Shown here piece by piece: positions 1-10,914 of a stretch of 64,000 nucleotides of DNA (position 1 is the first letter of the stretch; every line of letters starts with the position of its first letter). Source of the stretch: Quercus robur (lineage: Eukaryota; Streptophyta; Magnoliopsida; Fagales; Fagaceae); NCBI RefSeq assembly GCF_932294415.1, contig NC_065535.1:24392782-24456781 (forward strand), given 5' to 3'. Below the pieces are notes generated by a model. That model saw only the letters and a list, made by a program, of their open reading frames with translations. It was not told the DNA's origin and made no database searches. Made by a program: the position numbers and the translations under genes.

Positions 1-1900
1 GAAATGGAAAATAATCAATAAAATCTACAATGGAACTTATCTCACTGTGACCCAAAACTCGTGAACATTCAAACAAAATTCTTAGGAACTACAGTTTTAG
101 CTGATAGTTACAATTGGTATTGTGCATTTGGATCATTCACAGTGGTTTTATTTTTTTGGATTTTTCTATTCACTGATTTTTTTGGAATTTTTTTCTAAAA
201 AGTTAACCTCTTTTTAACTGAGAAGCTCTCTAGCTTTTTTGGCTTTTGAGTGTTTGACAAATTGCGTTAAACAATGCTTTAAAGTGGTAGATTTATAAAG
301 CATGATTAGTGAATTGTAGAGTTTTTTCAATAAAAGCTTCAAATTTTAGCTTCCTAATCATGAAGGTTGATGTAGTTAAGCTTTAAACTAGTTTTCTATT
401 GGGGAGGGTTTGGGAATTGGGATAAGCTTAGGTCTTAGTTTTTTTTTCTAAAATACATTGAAAATGCTATTACTATTAGTTGTATGCATAATTTATATGT
501 TTTTAATATATTTCATTCTTCTTTATTTAGGTTTTTTATTTATTAGTGCTCATTTAGATGGAGAAACAAATTTTTATAAATCTTTTCCCCTTTAAGAAAG
601 AAACCAAATAGAATTCTCTTTTTTTTTTTTTTCTTCTTTTTTTTGAGAGAGAATTTGATTGGGAGGCATTGACTCTCTCCCTCAACAACACATGATGAGC
701 CAATCCAGCCAAGGACTATAATATAAGCGAGTGAAACTTCCTCCAATCACAAAACATTGTATTCTGTATTATGGGTCCCAAACCTTCACCTTGATTCTCA
801 TTGGTGCGTGTGGTACACAAACACATGGTTGAGAGTGGAATTTTCTTACAAATTGGCTTGGGAAAAGATAGAAGAAGCAAAAAAAAAAAAAAAATGCATA
901 ATATAGTATAGTATAGAGTTTTTTTAAATAAAAGAGTGTCAGAGGTTAGGGTCAAGTGAACGTGCAATATTTGAAGCATAGATCTGGATCCACTCAAAGC
1001 ACCAAACTCAAATTAAACAACACAAAATCAGTACAATATACACAATACATCACAACACACCAACACTTCTCTCACTCACTGCCACTCTTACCGGTCTTTT
1101 GTTTTTATACTTTCAAAGGAAAGAGAGAGGAGAGAGTGTGTGTCTGTGTGAGGTAGTGTTTAGAAAGAGAGAGAATCTAGAGAGAGAGAGTGCTTAGGTA
1201 ACTAGCTTTCAGCTTCTTCACTGCTCACTTAATAGCCCTGACCCCAAGAAACAAAGCAGCAGTAGTGAAGCGATTGAATGGTTCTTCTCTGCTCCAACTG
1301 CTGCTGCTAGACTCTGCAAACCAGCATAGGAAGAAGGCGGTGGTTTGGCTTTTGTAGTAAAGATTGACACTTTGACTGCTATTATTTATGTTTGAAGAGG
1401 GAAAGAGAGAGAAACAGCAACAAGAAAGTACCTTCTTTCATGGGTAAGCCTAATATTTCTCTCATAATACCCCAAGAGCTGGCTCTTTCAACTTTCAACT
1501 TTGAAATTGGAAAAAAAAGGATGAGAAAAATGTAAAAGGGTTTATAAAGAGAAATACAAGTAACACTGCATGTCAATCTGTAACATTCAGTTCATTATTA
1601 GAAATTGAAAGAATACAAGGAATATAAAGAGAAATACAAGTAACACTGCATGTCCTTATTCTGTAATTTCATTTTGGATGCTATTAATGAGATTATTAGT
1701 AATTTCATTCAAAGAGATTATGCTGTAATTTCATACCAAATTCTTTTATTAATTTATTTATCATTTTGGTGCAAATATACTAGCTGCTGTGGGTGCGAGG
1801 GCTACCACTTCCATCACAACAAATCCATTGTGTGCTGTTAAGACCAGACTCCAGGTAAGTTGGGTGTGCTTCTCTTTGTAACGCCTTGTCTCCTTTCAAT

Positions 1901-1938
<38 letters not shown>

Positions 1939-3447
1939 CTGTTTGCACTCATGAGTTTGTAGTTGAAGCTGTTTTATATTTCATCTTGCATAACACAAAC
2001 TTGTGTGTTGTTTCTAGATATGCTTCCTTTGTGACTCACTCTTAGCTGAATTGCTTTGAAGTGAGTCTTGTTTGAAGATTAACTAAGGTTTATATATATT
2101 CTTTTCTTGTTGGCAGATTGCAAAAAGAAGAGGCACTACAAGTTTGTATAATCAAAGCAAATGAATTTGGTGAAAGACTTAAGGTTCTCTCTCTCTCTCT
2201 CTCTCTCTCTGTTTGTGGTGGGTTGTTGAATTGGGACAAGTTGGTGGCTTGCATGGAGTAATAAGGTGGTTTTAGCTGATATTGGGAGTGTTGACTGTTT
2301 TGTGTAATATTAGATGATTGTTGTTGAGTTGTTTTTTTGTTTTTGAGTTTTAATTCATTTTAAGGGCTTCTCTCTATCTTTTTCATACGTGGAACGCTAA
2401 AATGGAATTGCATATTTAAAGAGATGTCCATTCCTAAAGAATATTGCTAGTAATGATGTTATAGTTACCAAATGTATTGATAACTTCTCTATGCATTTAA
2501 ATTCATTGTTTGATTAGGAACATAGCTAAAAGTGAATTATTAAAGATGATTTGTTTCTTAAATGAAAGTGAAATTGTGTAAATGAAATGTATGTTAACTC
2601 TTGGTTTGTGTTTTCATGAAATCACATTTTTAAATTGATATATTTCAATTTGATGTTAGCTAATACGCATTTCTTTTTATTGTGGGGTCATTTGATTGTT
2701 GGATTACATAGCAAACTCCATTTTATTGTGGAAATGTTATTCTTACTGAGTTGAGGCCTTTATGTTCAGTTCCTTTGTTATATTATAGCATACCTAGTGG
2801 ATTGATATGACTTCCTTTTTTTTTTTTTTTTTTTGGAGAGGTTCATGTGATGAGTTGCTTGTAGAATGCCAATTTTCTCTTGAGGGTTACTGGTTGTTGT
2901 GGCAAAGTAGCACCAACAATTTTGGCACTGTTGCCTTTGGTTATGGTGAGGGGGACACTAGCTTTGTGTGCATAATTTTTGCATCATTCTGGGTTTTAAG
3001 ATTGTCTCCTTTACAAGATTCCCAATGGAGAATTTATTGTTCTACCGTCAAAAAATTGAAAGATAACGAAATTTTAAAGTGATATCGTACTATATGAAAC
3101 AATAATCATAATGTAATTTTTCTTTCTTTCTAGTGGCACCATATCATCTTGACAATTAGGCAATTTATCAATCTTATATATTGACATAAAGTGTAAAGAT
3201 ATTAATTAGTGTAAAGATATTCTTTCTTGTTATGCCTCTGCTTTGTAATTTCAAATTTTCAAAACTAGGAAGCTACAAAGAGAGGTGGTCCTCCCATAAA
3301 AGATCAAGACAAACTATAATGGTCAATCTAAAAGATCAAGAAACTATCTCTTCATTTAACTTGTTCCCATTTTTTACCTTGGTAATATTTTCTTGTCATT
3401 CTATTTCATTTATACGCACTTATTAAGTAATCATACTTTGTATGTAG
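1..3447. other. Unassigned AT-rich region, possibly transcribed
   Basis: I recognise no gene here. A GA-rich tract at about 1118-1190 resembles a plant 5' leader. A 32-bp direct repeat occurs at 1543-1574 and 1623-1654. Splice-like signals are present: a CAG/GTAAGT donor at 1855, an acceptor ending at 2116, a weak donor at 2184 and an acceptor ending at 3447. Together they could define a spliced transcript leading into the short reading frame at 3448-3522. A pure AT run lies at about 1905-1934 and a T run at about 2817-2835. Because a CACTA-type end follows at 4252, this may be the degenerate interior of a CACTA element whose left end lies outside the window. That is inference; no transposase motif was seen. 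Confidence 0.3.
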
Positions 3448-3522
3448 GATGCTCCTCTGATCGAACAATCTCCAGCTCTCCCCAAATCATCAGCCGCATC
3501 TCATCAACCAAGAAGCTTATAA
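3448..3522 (+). CDS. Possible terminal exon of an unidentified gene (24 codons plus stop)
   Basis: After a pyrimidine-rich stretch and a TATGTAG acceptor, a frame opens at 3448 with Asp-Ala-Pro-Leu and runs to a TAA at 3520-3522. The encoded tail is rich in Ser, Pro and Ala and has no domain I recognise. It lies about 370 bp upstream of the CACTA subterminal array, where the last exon of a CACTA-encoded protein would be expected. I cannot connect it to any transposase sequence. The reading frame is short enough to be chance. Confidence 0.2.
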   Translation, partial: DAPLIEQSPALPKSSAASHQPRSL

Positions 3523-3879
3523 GTTTTATCTTGGAGTTCTTGGACTTTTTTGTGTACAAAGAACTATAGAAGAAGAACCACATTTTTTCAAGTCTTGAAG
3601 GATATTTTTAAACACTTTGAAACTTTGATTATAGTATTAGATTAATTTCAGCGGTTGTTTTATTCAAATGACCACATCTTTTTTTTTGTTAATTTTAAGA
3701 TGGTGATTATAGACAATGTTATATATTTGATAATATATTTTTATGTTAATATTATGTTAGTTTCAAGACATTTGTGGTGTTGTTAATTAGTTACATTTGT
3801 GGTATTATGTTAGTAGAATTAAAACTATTACAGATTCTTTGTAATAGGTTTGTGAATTATTTATTTATTAGCAAACTGC

Positions 3880-4252
3880 GGTTTTAAAACCCACCTTGAA
3901 AAAAAAACGACTATAGCGGCGGTCAAAAAGCGCCGCTAAAGGTTAAAAAGTACAATTAATCTATTTCGGTTGATTGACTATAGCGGCGCCTTTTGCCCGC
4001 TGCTAAAAGTCAATTCCACAAATTTTGAACACATATAGCAGCGGTTTTATACCCGCCGCAATAAACCTTCACCCGCCGCTAAAAGATACATCTATAGCGG
4101 CGCTTTTTGTGACTGCCGCAATCGACCTATAGCGGCACTGCAACACTGGTGGGGACAGCCCGCCGCTATAAGTCGAATGTACCTTTAGCGGCGCTTTTTG
4201 GGGCTTTAGCGGCGGTTCTAGCCCGCCGCAATAGCCCGTTTTTCTTGTAGTG
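3880..4252. mobile_element. CACTA (En/Spm-type) transposon terminus with subterminal repeat array
   Basis: The last bases, read on the minus strand, are CACTACAAGAAAAACGGGC, the typical plant CACTA terminal inverted repeat. The 350 bp before it hold about ten direct and inverted copies of a short GC-rich unit (TAGCGGCGGT, AGCGGCGCTTTTTG, CCCGCCGCAATA) in an otherwise AT-rich region. Subterminal arrays of this kind bind the element's own accessory protein in En/Spm. A 3-bp target duplication would be ATT (4253-4255). The partner terminus was not found in the window, so the element either starts upstream or is a broken end. Confidence 0.75.
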
Positions 4253-4255
4253 ATT

Positions 4256-6174
4256 GGCCACTTTTTGTATTTTAGATAGGCTAATATAAGTGCTCTAAGT
4301 TCAAAAGGTTATTATCTTGTTTGTGAAGCTAGGAATTATTGTATAAAAGTATAAACATGTATATATATAATTATATAACAGTGTAGTTTGTAATATGTTT
4401 GATCTTACTTTAATCGCTATAAAAAATAAATCAAAAACTAGGTTTTAGTGGCTTGTTCAAGCGGTGAGTGAGATCTTCACAAAACTGAATAGTGCAATTT
4501 TCTCAACAAAAAAATCACTATTTTTTGAAAGGTGAAATTTGGGATCGATGTAAGGCTAAGTAAAAGGTGAGAGGGAAAGAAACGATAGCTATAGCCACAT
4601 GCAATTAGAATTAAGGCATAATTATAAGAAACTAGCATGTAACTCGTGCTTATGCACGGGAATGATGAATTGCAACAGTGCTATTGATATTAGCTTGGGT
4701 TATAAAACATATAAGATATTAGTTTGACCAGGACATTTGGAGATACTATAATAGTCTTTTCTTGCAATTTTCATGATATTGATTATGCCAAATTTCTCAT
4801 TATATTGCTATTATGTATATAATATTGAAAATCATTATTAGATATTACATATACAACATCAATTCACAATTATTGTCCGTGAAATTCTTCTAAATACAAC
4901 ACAAAATAAAAGAATAAACTGGTCCAAAAACATCTCCTAAATTAATAGGGATAAGTGCATGAGATCGTTCAGCTTAATTACAATTTGTTACATTCAAGAT
5001 CCAGGAATACAAAATATCTGAATAGAAATAGTATAAAAAATATGCTCATTAGTTCAGAGAACAGCAAAAATTTATACAATTTAATTTGTTTGGAAAGCTA
5101 ACAAAAACAAGATTCAATTTTGAATCTAATTGAATTTTCTCTAAGTATTGGTTATATGTGTGTGTGTGTGTGTGTGAGATTAGGTTTTTTATGGTTTATT
5201 TATATTGAACTCCTCATTTTTTATATTGAATTAACTCAGTTTGCACAAAAATTAAAAAATATATATTAGATAAGACAAGTGACGCGAAATTAAACTTTAA
5301 TTGAATTCTAATTTTTACACTGAATTAATTAATTTGGCACAAAAATTTAAAACGTTAGATTAGATAGGACACATAATGCAAAATTAAATTCTAATTAAAT
5401 TCCAATTTAAAATCTAAATACATTTTCTTTCAGTTTTGCCTATATATATATATATATATAATACAATATAATATATAGATGAGGTTATACTTTACAATGG
5501 CTTGCTCCAATGAGAATGCAAGATTGTGACCAAAAAAAAAAATTCTCCAAATATCAATTTACTAAAATTCATTAAGCCCAACAATTTTTTTTTTTTTTGG
5601 TTGAGAAGACAACAAAATTAATTTGGTTATTCATAACATCACATTTTTCACTGGAATTTCTTCAAAACTCTTATATTCATAACTAAACAAAATTATATTG
5701 CACAAATTACAAAATCAACACCGTTCTTTCAAATTATGAAAAGCGAAAATTTCACTTTATAGTAACGAGATTCTACTTCATGCTCATTTTCATGAATGTA
5801 TACAATCTGAGTCATATGATTAATATTGAAAAATATTATCAGTAATTTTACTAATAAAAAATATGATCAGTAATTTATTTATGAAAAATATTATCGCTGG
5901 TTTAATTTTTAGAAGAAAAACAAAAACAGACATATATGGCCATACCTCACAGTAAAAGCATTATACTTGTGAGTTTTGATTTCTATTTAGCATTCAAATT
6001 GGAAAACAAAAATATATAAAGTCTAATTAGAAATTCAAAAGATCCAAAAACAATGGGTGAAAAATGTTAATGTACGTACGTTTTCCCTCTCATTCCATAC
6101 GTTATCAATAGTGGCAACATCAACGTCTTAGTTGAGGAAGGAGGATATGGGCAAGTTTGAGTAAAAACTGAGAT
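4256..6174. other. AT-rich intergenic DNA without a recognisable gene
   Basis: No supported coding sequence. It contains a GT run at about 5155-5176, an AT run at about 5443-5460, T/A tracts, and a short CGTGC...GCACGGG palindrome at about 4645-4661 of a kind common near plant repeat termini. Two near-copies of a TTAATTGAATTC-type segment at about 5260-5410 suggest an old local duplication. Confidence 0.5.
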
Positions 6175-6197
6175 GAAAAAAAAAAAAAAAAAAAAAA

Positions 6198-9100
6198 CAA
6201 TGTTATTAATAACGTTTCGGAGCCTGTTTCGGTTCATCCAGTGGAATGGAATATTTCGGTATCGGCCGATTTCGGCATACCGTTTCAGGGTGTTTTGGGG
6301 TTTCTGAAAAAATAATTTATATATATTCTTGTAGAACATAAAATTGTCAATTCTAATAAATAAATAACTAAATATCAAATAATACAAATCATTTAGTCTT
6401 AACTCTTAAGTCTTAAACATTAATATAACATCAATTTAACATCATGCAATAAGAACATTTAACATAATATTACTCCTCCTCCTCATCATCATCCATGAGA
6501 AAAGGATCAAATTCATCATCAAAAGAACTTCCACAAGAACTACTAGCACCCATTGGAAGATTTGTCAGGCCATGTTCATTGTTGTTGTCATCATCATCAT
6601 CATCATCATCAACATCAATAGTTTCAAGTTCAGCATCCTCTTCCACATTCACTAGGGGTGCTGGTTCATTAAGACAGTCCCAATTTATGTCATCTGGATT
6701 AAGAAGTGCAGGTTCTTCAGCCACCCAATCTCCCATCAAGTCAATGTTATACAAGCTTATAAGATCCAATGCATACTTATTCCTTTGAATGTTCCTACCA
6801 ATGAGAATATTAAACATTAGTAACATTTTATAAATTATAATTATTTGAAAGTACATTTCATTTACATATGAATAACGATTATAAATTTACCTTTCTTGAA
6901 GCCTCAAATTATAATGGACAAAGACCAAATCATTTACTCGTTTATGTTCCAATCCTTTTCTCTTCTTTGAGTGAACATATTCAAATGTGCTCCAATTTCT
7001 CTCAGAACCAGTTGCACTACAACATTGACTTAGCACACGAATGGCAAATGATTGTAAGTCTGGAGCTCCAAGTCCAAATTGCTCCCACCATGAAACTACA
7101 ATAACAAATAAAAATGTAAAATAAGCATTACTCATGTAATCTTACAATAACAACTATAAAGGATAAATAGACATATTAAAAGGAAATACTATTAAATTAT
7201 TAATGTTTACCTGGATTTAGTCTCTCTCGTTGGCGGATTGCTAGTGATGTGTCAAAGTCACCAATTAACTTTTTGTACTCATCAAGTTGTGAACTTATTT
7301 TGTCTTGAATGTCAGGATCGGGAACCAGCCTCATTAGAGTGCTTAGCAACCCTCTTTGAACTTCATTTTGCCTTTTAAATGAAGACCTAAAGTAAATTGC
7401 AGGGTTAAGAAAGCAACCTGCTGCATGCAGAGGACTATGAAGTTGTTTGTTCCATCTAGCATCAATAACTCTAATATAATGTCCATACAAAGAAACTTTG
7501 TTCTTCAACCTTCTTTTTATTTCCTCTTTTGCTTTGTCCATTGCTTCATACAAGTACCCCATAGCAGGTTTCTCATCCCCATCAACAAGACGAAGTACTC
7601 TAACTAAAGGCCCACCAACTTTCACTATGTTCTTGCATTGAGACCAAAACGAATAATCTTCCAAAACAATTTTACTTATCTCCTTCCCAACGGCAATCTT
7701 AGCATGGGGGCATGAAAGCCATTTATCCCAAGTGAACATTTGTCTAAGCTCTTTTTTGAACCTTAGCATGCTCTATAGACTTAAGAAGTTAGTGGCAAAC
7801 CTTGTAATTGCAGGACGACATAACTCCCTTCCATTTGTAAAATCTTGCCTCATCAAGTCTAAAACAACTCCATGGTTGTAAATGAACTTTGTTATCTTTT
7901 TTGCCTTCTTAATTGCTTCATCAACAAAAGGGAACCACCTAGGATTAGCAATATTCTCCAACATCAAGTCTATGCAATGAGCTGCACAAGGAGACCAAAA
8001 TAAAGTACCATACTTCTGCTGTAATTTTTTTCCAAGTTTTTTATAGGCAAAAGCATTATCTGTAATCAATTGCACAATATATTCCACACCAATTTCTTGA
8101 ACAACATAATCAAATATATTGAATAAAGTTTCAGCATCCTTTGTAAGGCCTGAAGTGTCAATAGATTTCAAGAAAATGGCACCCCTTGGACAATACACCA
8201 AAAAATTCATTATTGGTTGTTGTTTTTGATTTGTCCACCCATCAGACATCATCACTGAACAGCCATATACTTTTCAATCATTTTTTATATCTAACAAAAA
8301 ATCATTAACTTCATGGACAGCATTTTTCAAAAGTGGTCCCCTCAACTCATAAAAAGAAGGCCCCTTAAATCTCGGCCCAATAGCAGCAATGCAATCTATC
8401 ATAAGTTGATAATAGGGTGACTGAGATGCATAAAAGGGTACATTAGAATGATACCACCATCTTGCCACATTCATTTTTGCATTATCAGTCATTGCTTTTG
8501 TAGCCAAAGCACTTCTTATAGAAGGTTGAGCACCAAGGGTTGTTCTAGGAGCAAAATAACTCTTAATTTTCTTCTTTCCTCTTAATTGACCCATATCAGT
8601 GTCAACATCCTTTGCCCTAGATTTTTGTTTACCTAATGTTTGAGTGGGACTCTTTTCAACAACCCTAACCTCATCATCCTCCTCCTCCTCCTCCTCATCA
8701 ACATCATATGGGTTCCCAATTTCTTATTGAATCCTCTTTTTAGTTTGTTTAGATTTTTTCAAGTCTTCAATCATTTGTTTCATTTGAAACCTAATATCAT
8801 ATGAAACCTTTTTACATGGTTCAACTTGACCCCTAATCCCAGCAAGATGATACTTAAGTCTAGTAATACCACCCTCTTTAATCAACTTATTACAATGCAA
8901 ACATATAGTGTTATTTTTTGCGTTAGGCACTGCACGGGCATGAGCCCATGCAGGATCCTCTGATCTTGCAGGGGCAAAGCCCACAGAAGCAAAAGAAGTA
9001 CCTGCACGGGCATGAGGCCATGCGGGATCCTCTGAACTATGATGAGCCATAGTTTACTGTTCAATGAAATGAAATGAAATTCAATCAAATGCATGAAGTT

Positions 9101-9800
9101 AATGAACAAACAAATCACATATCTTAAGAAAAAAAAAAAAAAAAACACGATTTGGCTGAAGCTTGAATCCGAGAGAGTGAGAGTAAAATTTATGAAGCTT
9201 ACACAATTTTTTCAATCACATATCTTAACAAACAAATCACATATCTTAGTAAGTTCTTAAATCTTAACCACAAAACAAATCATAAGAAAAAAAAATTTAT
9301 GATTTGGCTGAAGCTTGAATCTGAGAGAGTGAGAGTAGAGAAAGAATACCTGATTTGGCTGTTCAATACTTTAATTAGAGAGAGTGAGAGAGTCAGAGAC
9401 AGAGACTGAGAGAGCACAGCACAGAGCCAATGAAATGAGAGAGCACACTGAGCACAGAGACACCACAGAGAACACGACGGCGGCAGTGAATGAGGTATTT
9501 CAGAGTGAAAGAATGAAAGAAAAGAATAGATTTAAGAATCTGAGATTAGGTCTTTTAGTAAAGTCCAAAATGGTGTTGTTTGGACCTTTACTGTTTTATT
9601 TTTTTATTTATTTATTTTTATATATAATAATAGGCCGAAATTTGCGTACCGGCCGAAATTTGTCGAAATTTACCGGAATGGCCTGAAACTACCCGAAATC
9701 TAACCCAAGGTGGAACGGGGGGTATTCTGGTACCGGTTTGCATACCGGTACGAAAAATTTCTGCTGTTCTGGCCGGAACGGAACGGTATTAATAACAATG
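6198..9800 (-). mobile_element. hAT-superfamily DNA transposon, near full length
   Basis: The ends form an imperfect terminal inverted repeat: the left end reads CAATGTTATTAATAACGTTT and the right end, on the minus strand, CATTGTTATTAATACCGTTC. GGCCGAAA/ACCGG-type motifs cluster just inside both ends (6240-6300 and 9630-9780), a typical hAT subterminal layout. Both ends abut long A-runs (6175-6197 and 9801-9817), so an 8-bp poly-A target duplication is possible but not informative. The interior encodes a BED-finger hAT transposase on the minus strand with three premature stops. Length, 3.6 kb, suits an autonomous-size hAT element that is now dead. Confidence 0.85.
6470..9050 (-). pseudogene. 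hAT transposase (BED finger, DUF659, dimerisation domain), three in-frame stops
   Basis: Three exons fit one frame: 9050-7211, 7095-6891 and 6794-6470, joined by GT-AG introns of 115 and 96 bp. The N-terminus has a BED-type zinc finger (CLHCNK...RLKYHL). A DUF659-like region follows (MSDGWTNQ, then CAAHCIDLM), and exon 2 carries the hAT dimerisation signature (CCSATGSERNWSTFEYVHSKKR). The C-terminus is a run of Asp/Glu/Asn. The frame is interrupted at 8724-8726 (TAA), 8274-8276 (TGA) and 7773-7775 (TAG) without any frameshift. Each stop is one transition from a likely Gln or Trp codon. The start chosen is the Met before a Ser-Glu-Asp-Pro-Ala-Trp motif that is repeated twice ahead of the finger. 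As it stands it would make only a short finger fragment. Confidence 0.9.
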
Positions 9801-9839
9801 AAAAAAAAAAAAAAAAAGCCAACCTTATAGTAGCTAGTC

Positions 9840-10025
9840 AAAGATGCTACTCAATATTGTACCGTATTGGCTGGTATGGCCGGTATTTTCCCTACCAAAG
9901 CTTAAAACAGTACCGAAACACATGTGTTTCGTTCCAGTTCAAATACCGGTTATACCAGGTTGTTCCGGCTATATCGGATGAAATAGCATATTTCGGCCAG
10001 AAAAATTGTACTAGACCAGAACATG
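9840..10025. repeat. Fragment of a second hAT-like terminus
   Basis: Just outside the hAT element, this stretch is dense in the same kind of motifs (TACCGTATTGGC, GGCCGGTATTTT, AATACCGGTTATACC, TTTCGGCCAG) seen in the element's own subterminal regions. It has no transposase coding. It looks like a decayed non-autonomous relative or an older terminus next to the 6198-9800 copy. Its ends are not defined. Confidence 0.5.
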
Positions 10026-10294
10026 ACTTTCAGATCAAAAGGAAAGAAAAATTTTTAGATCCAATATCTCTTCCCTCTTTCAGGTACATATTAACTTCCA
10101 GTCTCTCACTATGCTACTGCCGTCGCCAGAAAATCACCGCCACGTTACCGGAGTCCCATTTCGTTGATCTCCTTCTCCTCCCACTTCTTCTTCGTTAAAT
10201 AACCCAGAACCTCTTTCTTGGCTTTTGTTTTGCGTTAGCTTGGCTTTTCAATTTCTTTTGTTTTGTCTTTTTTTTGTTTGAGGGAAGCTACGTT
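10026..10294. other. Intergenic spacer, nothing recognised
   Basis: CT-rich sequence and T runs. A reading frame crosses it from the hAT-like fragment, but it matches no family I know and is probably chance. Confidence 0.4.
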
Positions 10295-10434
10295 TACAAC
10301 ATTTTTACAACAAATTACAGGTGGTTAGTTGTTATTGGTTCAAATTTGAACCTAACACTAAGATTACTTTTTTGTCCCAACAATAACAACCAGTAATAAC
10401 CTGCCATTTAGGATTTGTTGTAAAAATGTTATAG
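10295..10434. mobile_element. Hairpin MITE, copy 1
   Basis: About 140 bp with terminal inverted repeats TACAACATTTTTACAACAAA at the left and the complementary TTTGTTGTAAAAATGTTATA at the right. The interior is also partly self-complementary (GTTGTTATTGG / CCAGTAATAAC). A diverged second copy lies at 15416-15566. No coding capacity; flanking target duplications are not clear. Confidence 0.7.
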
Positions 10435-10914
10435 ACATATCATTTCTCTTTTCATTTATGTGCTTGACAACTTTTACCCAACTTTTACTACTAATAAATT
10501 CCAAGTTCCAACTTCAGCCCTTTTATTATTAATTTATTTGAATAAAATAAGTTTATATTTTTTTTTTATTGTTTTGTGTGTCTAACACCTAGTCACGTGA
10601 AGATAAATTCAAACTTAACTTCCTTTTATTAAGTTTTTAATTTTTTTATGAATTTTTTTTTGGCAAAAATCTCATTTTCATCCCTATATTTTCACACGAT
10701 TCTCACTTTGATCCCTATTTTTTATTTTCACTGCTTTTAGTCCCTAAAATCAAAAAAGCAATCTCGTTTTTGTCCCTACCGTCAGTGTCCTAATAGCAAA
10801 GTCCTAGGTGGTAGACAGAACACCCTATTAACTGATGTGACGCTGATGTGACACTGATATGGCGATCAAAATATTATTTGGCATTTTTATATGCCACATC
10901 AACATTTTAATTTT

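Noticed and set aside
1211-1271. Possible microRNA hairpin (AGCTTCTTCACTGCT pairing with AGCAGTAGTGAAGC)
   Set aside because: The stem is only about 14 bp with a mismatch region, shorter than a plant miRNA precursor, and resembles no miRNA I know.
2807-3082. 91-codon frame after a T run
   Set aside because: It begins with a poly-Phe from the T run and has no recognisable domain; it may be chance.
6495-6788. Ser-rich plus-strand frame
   Set aside because: It is the complement of the acidic tail of the minus-strand hAT transposase; the Ser run mirrors the Asp codons.
9384-10198. Two plus-strand frames of 100 and 162 codons
   Set aside because: They cover hAT terminal sequence and its fragment; composition is that of the repeats and there is no domain.
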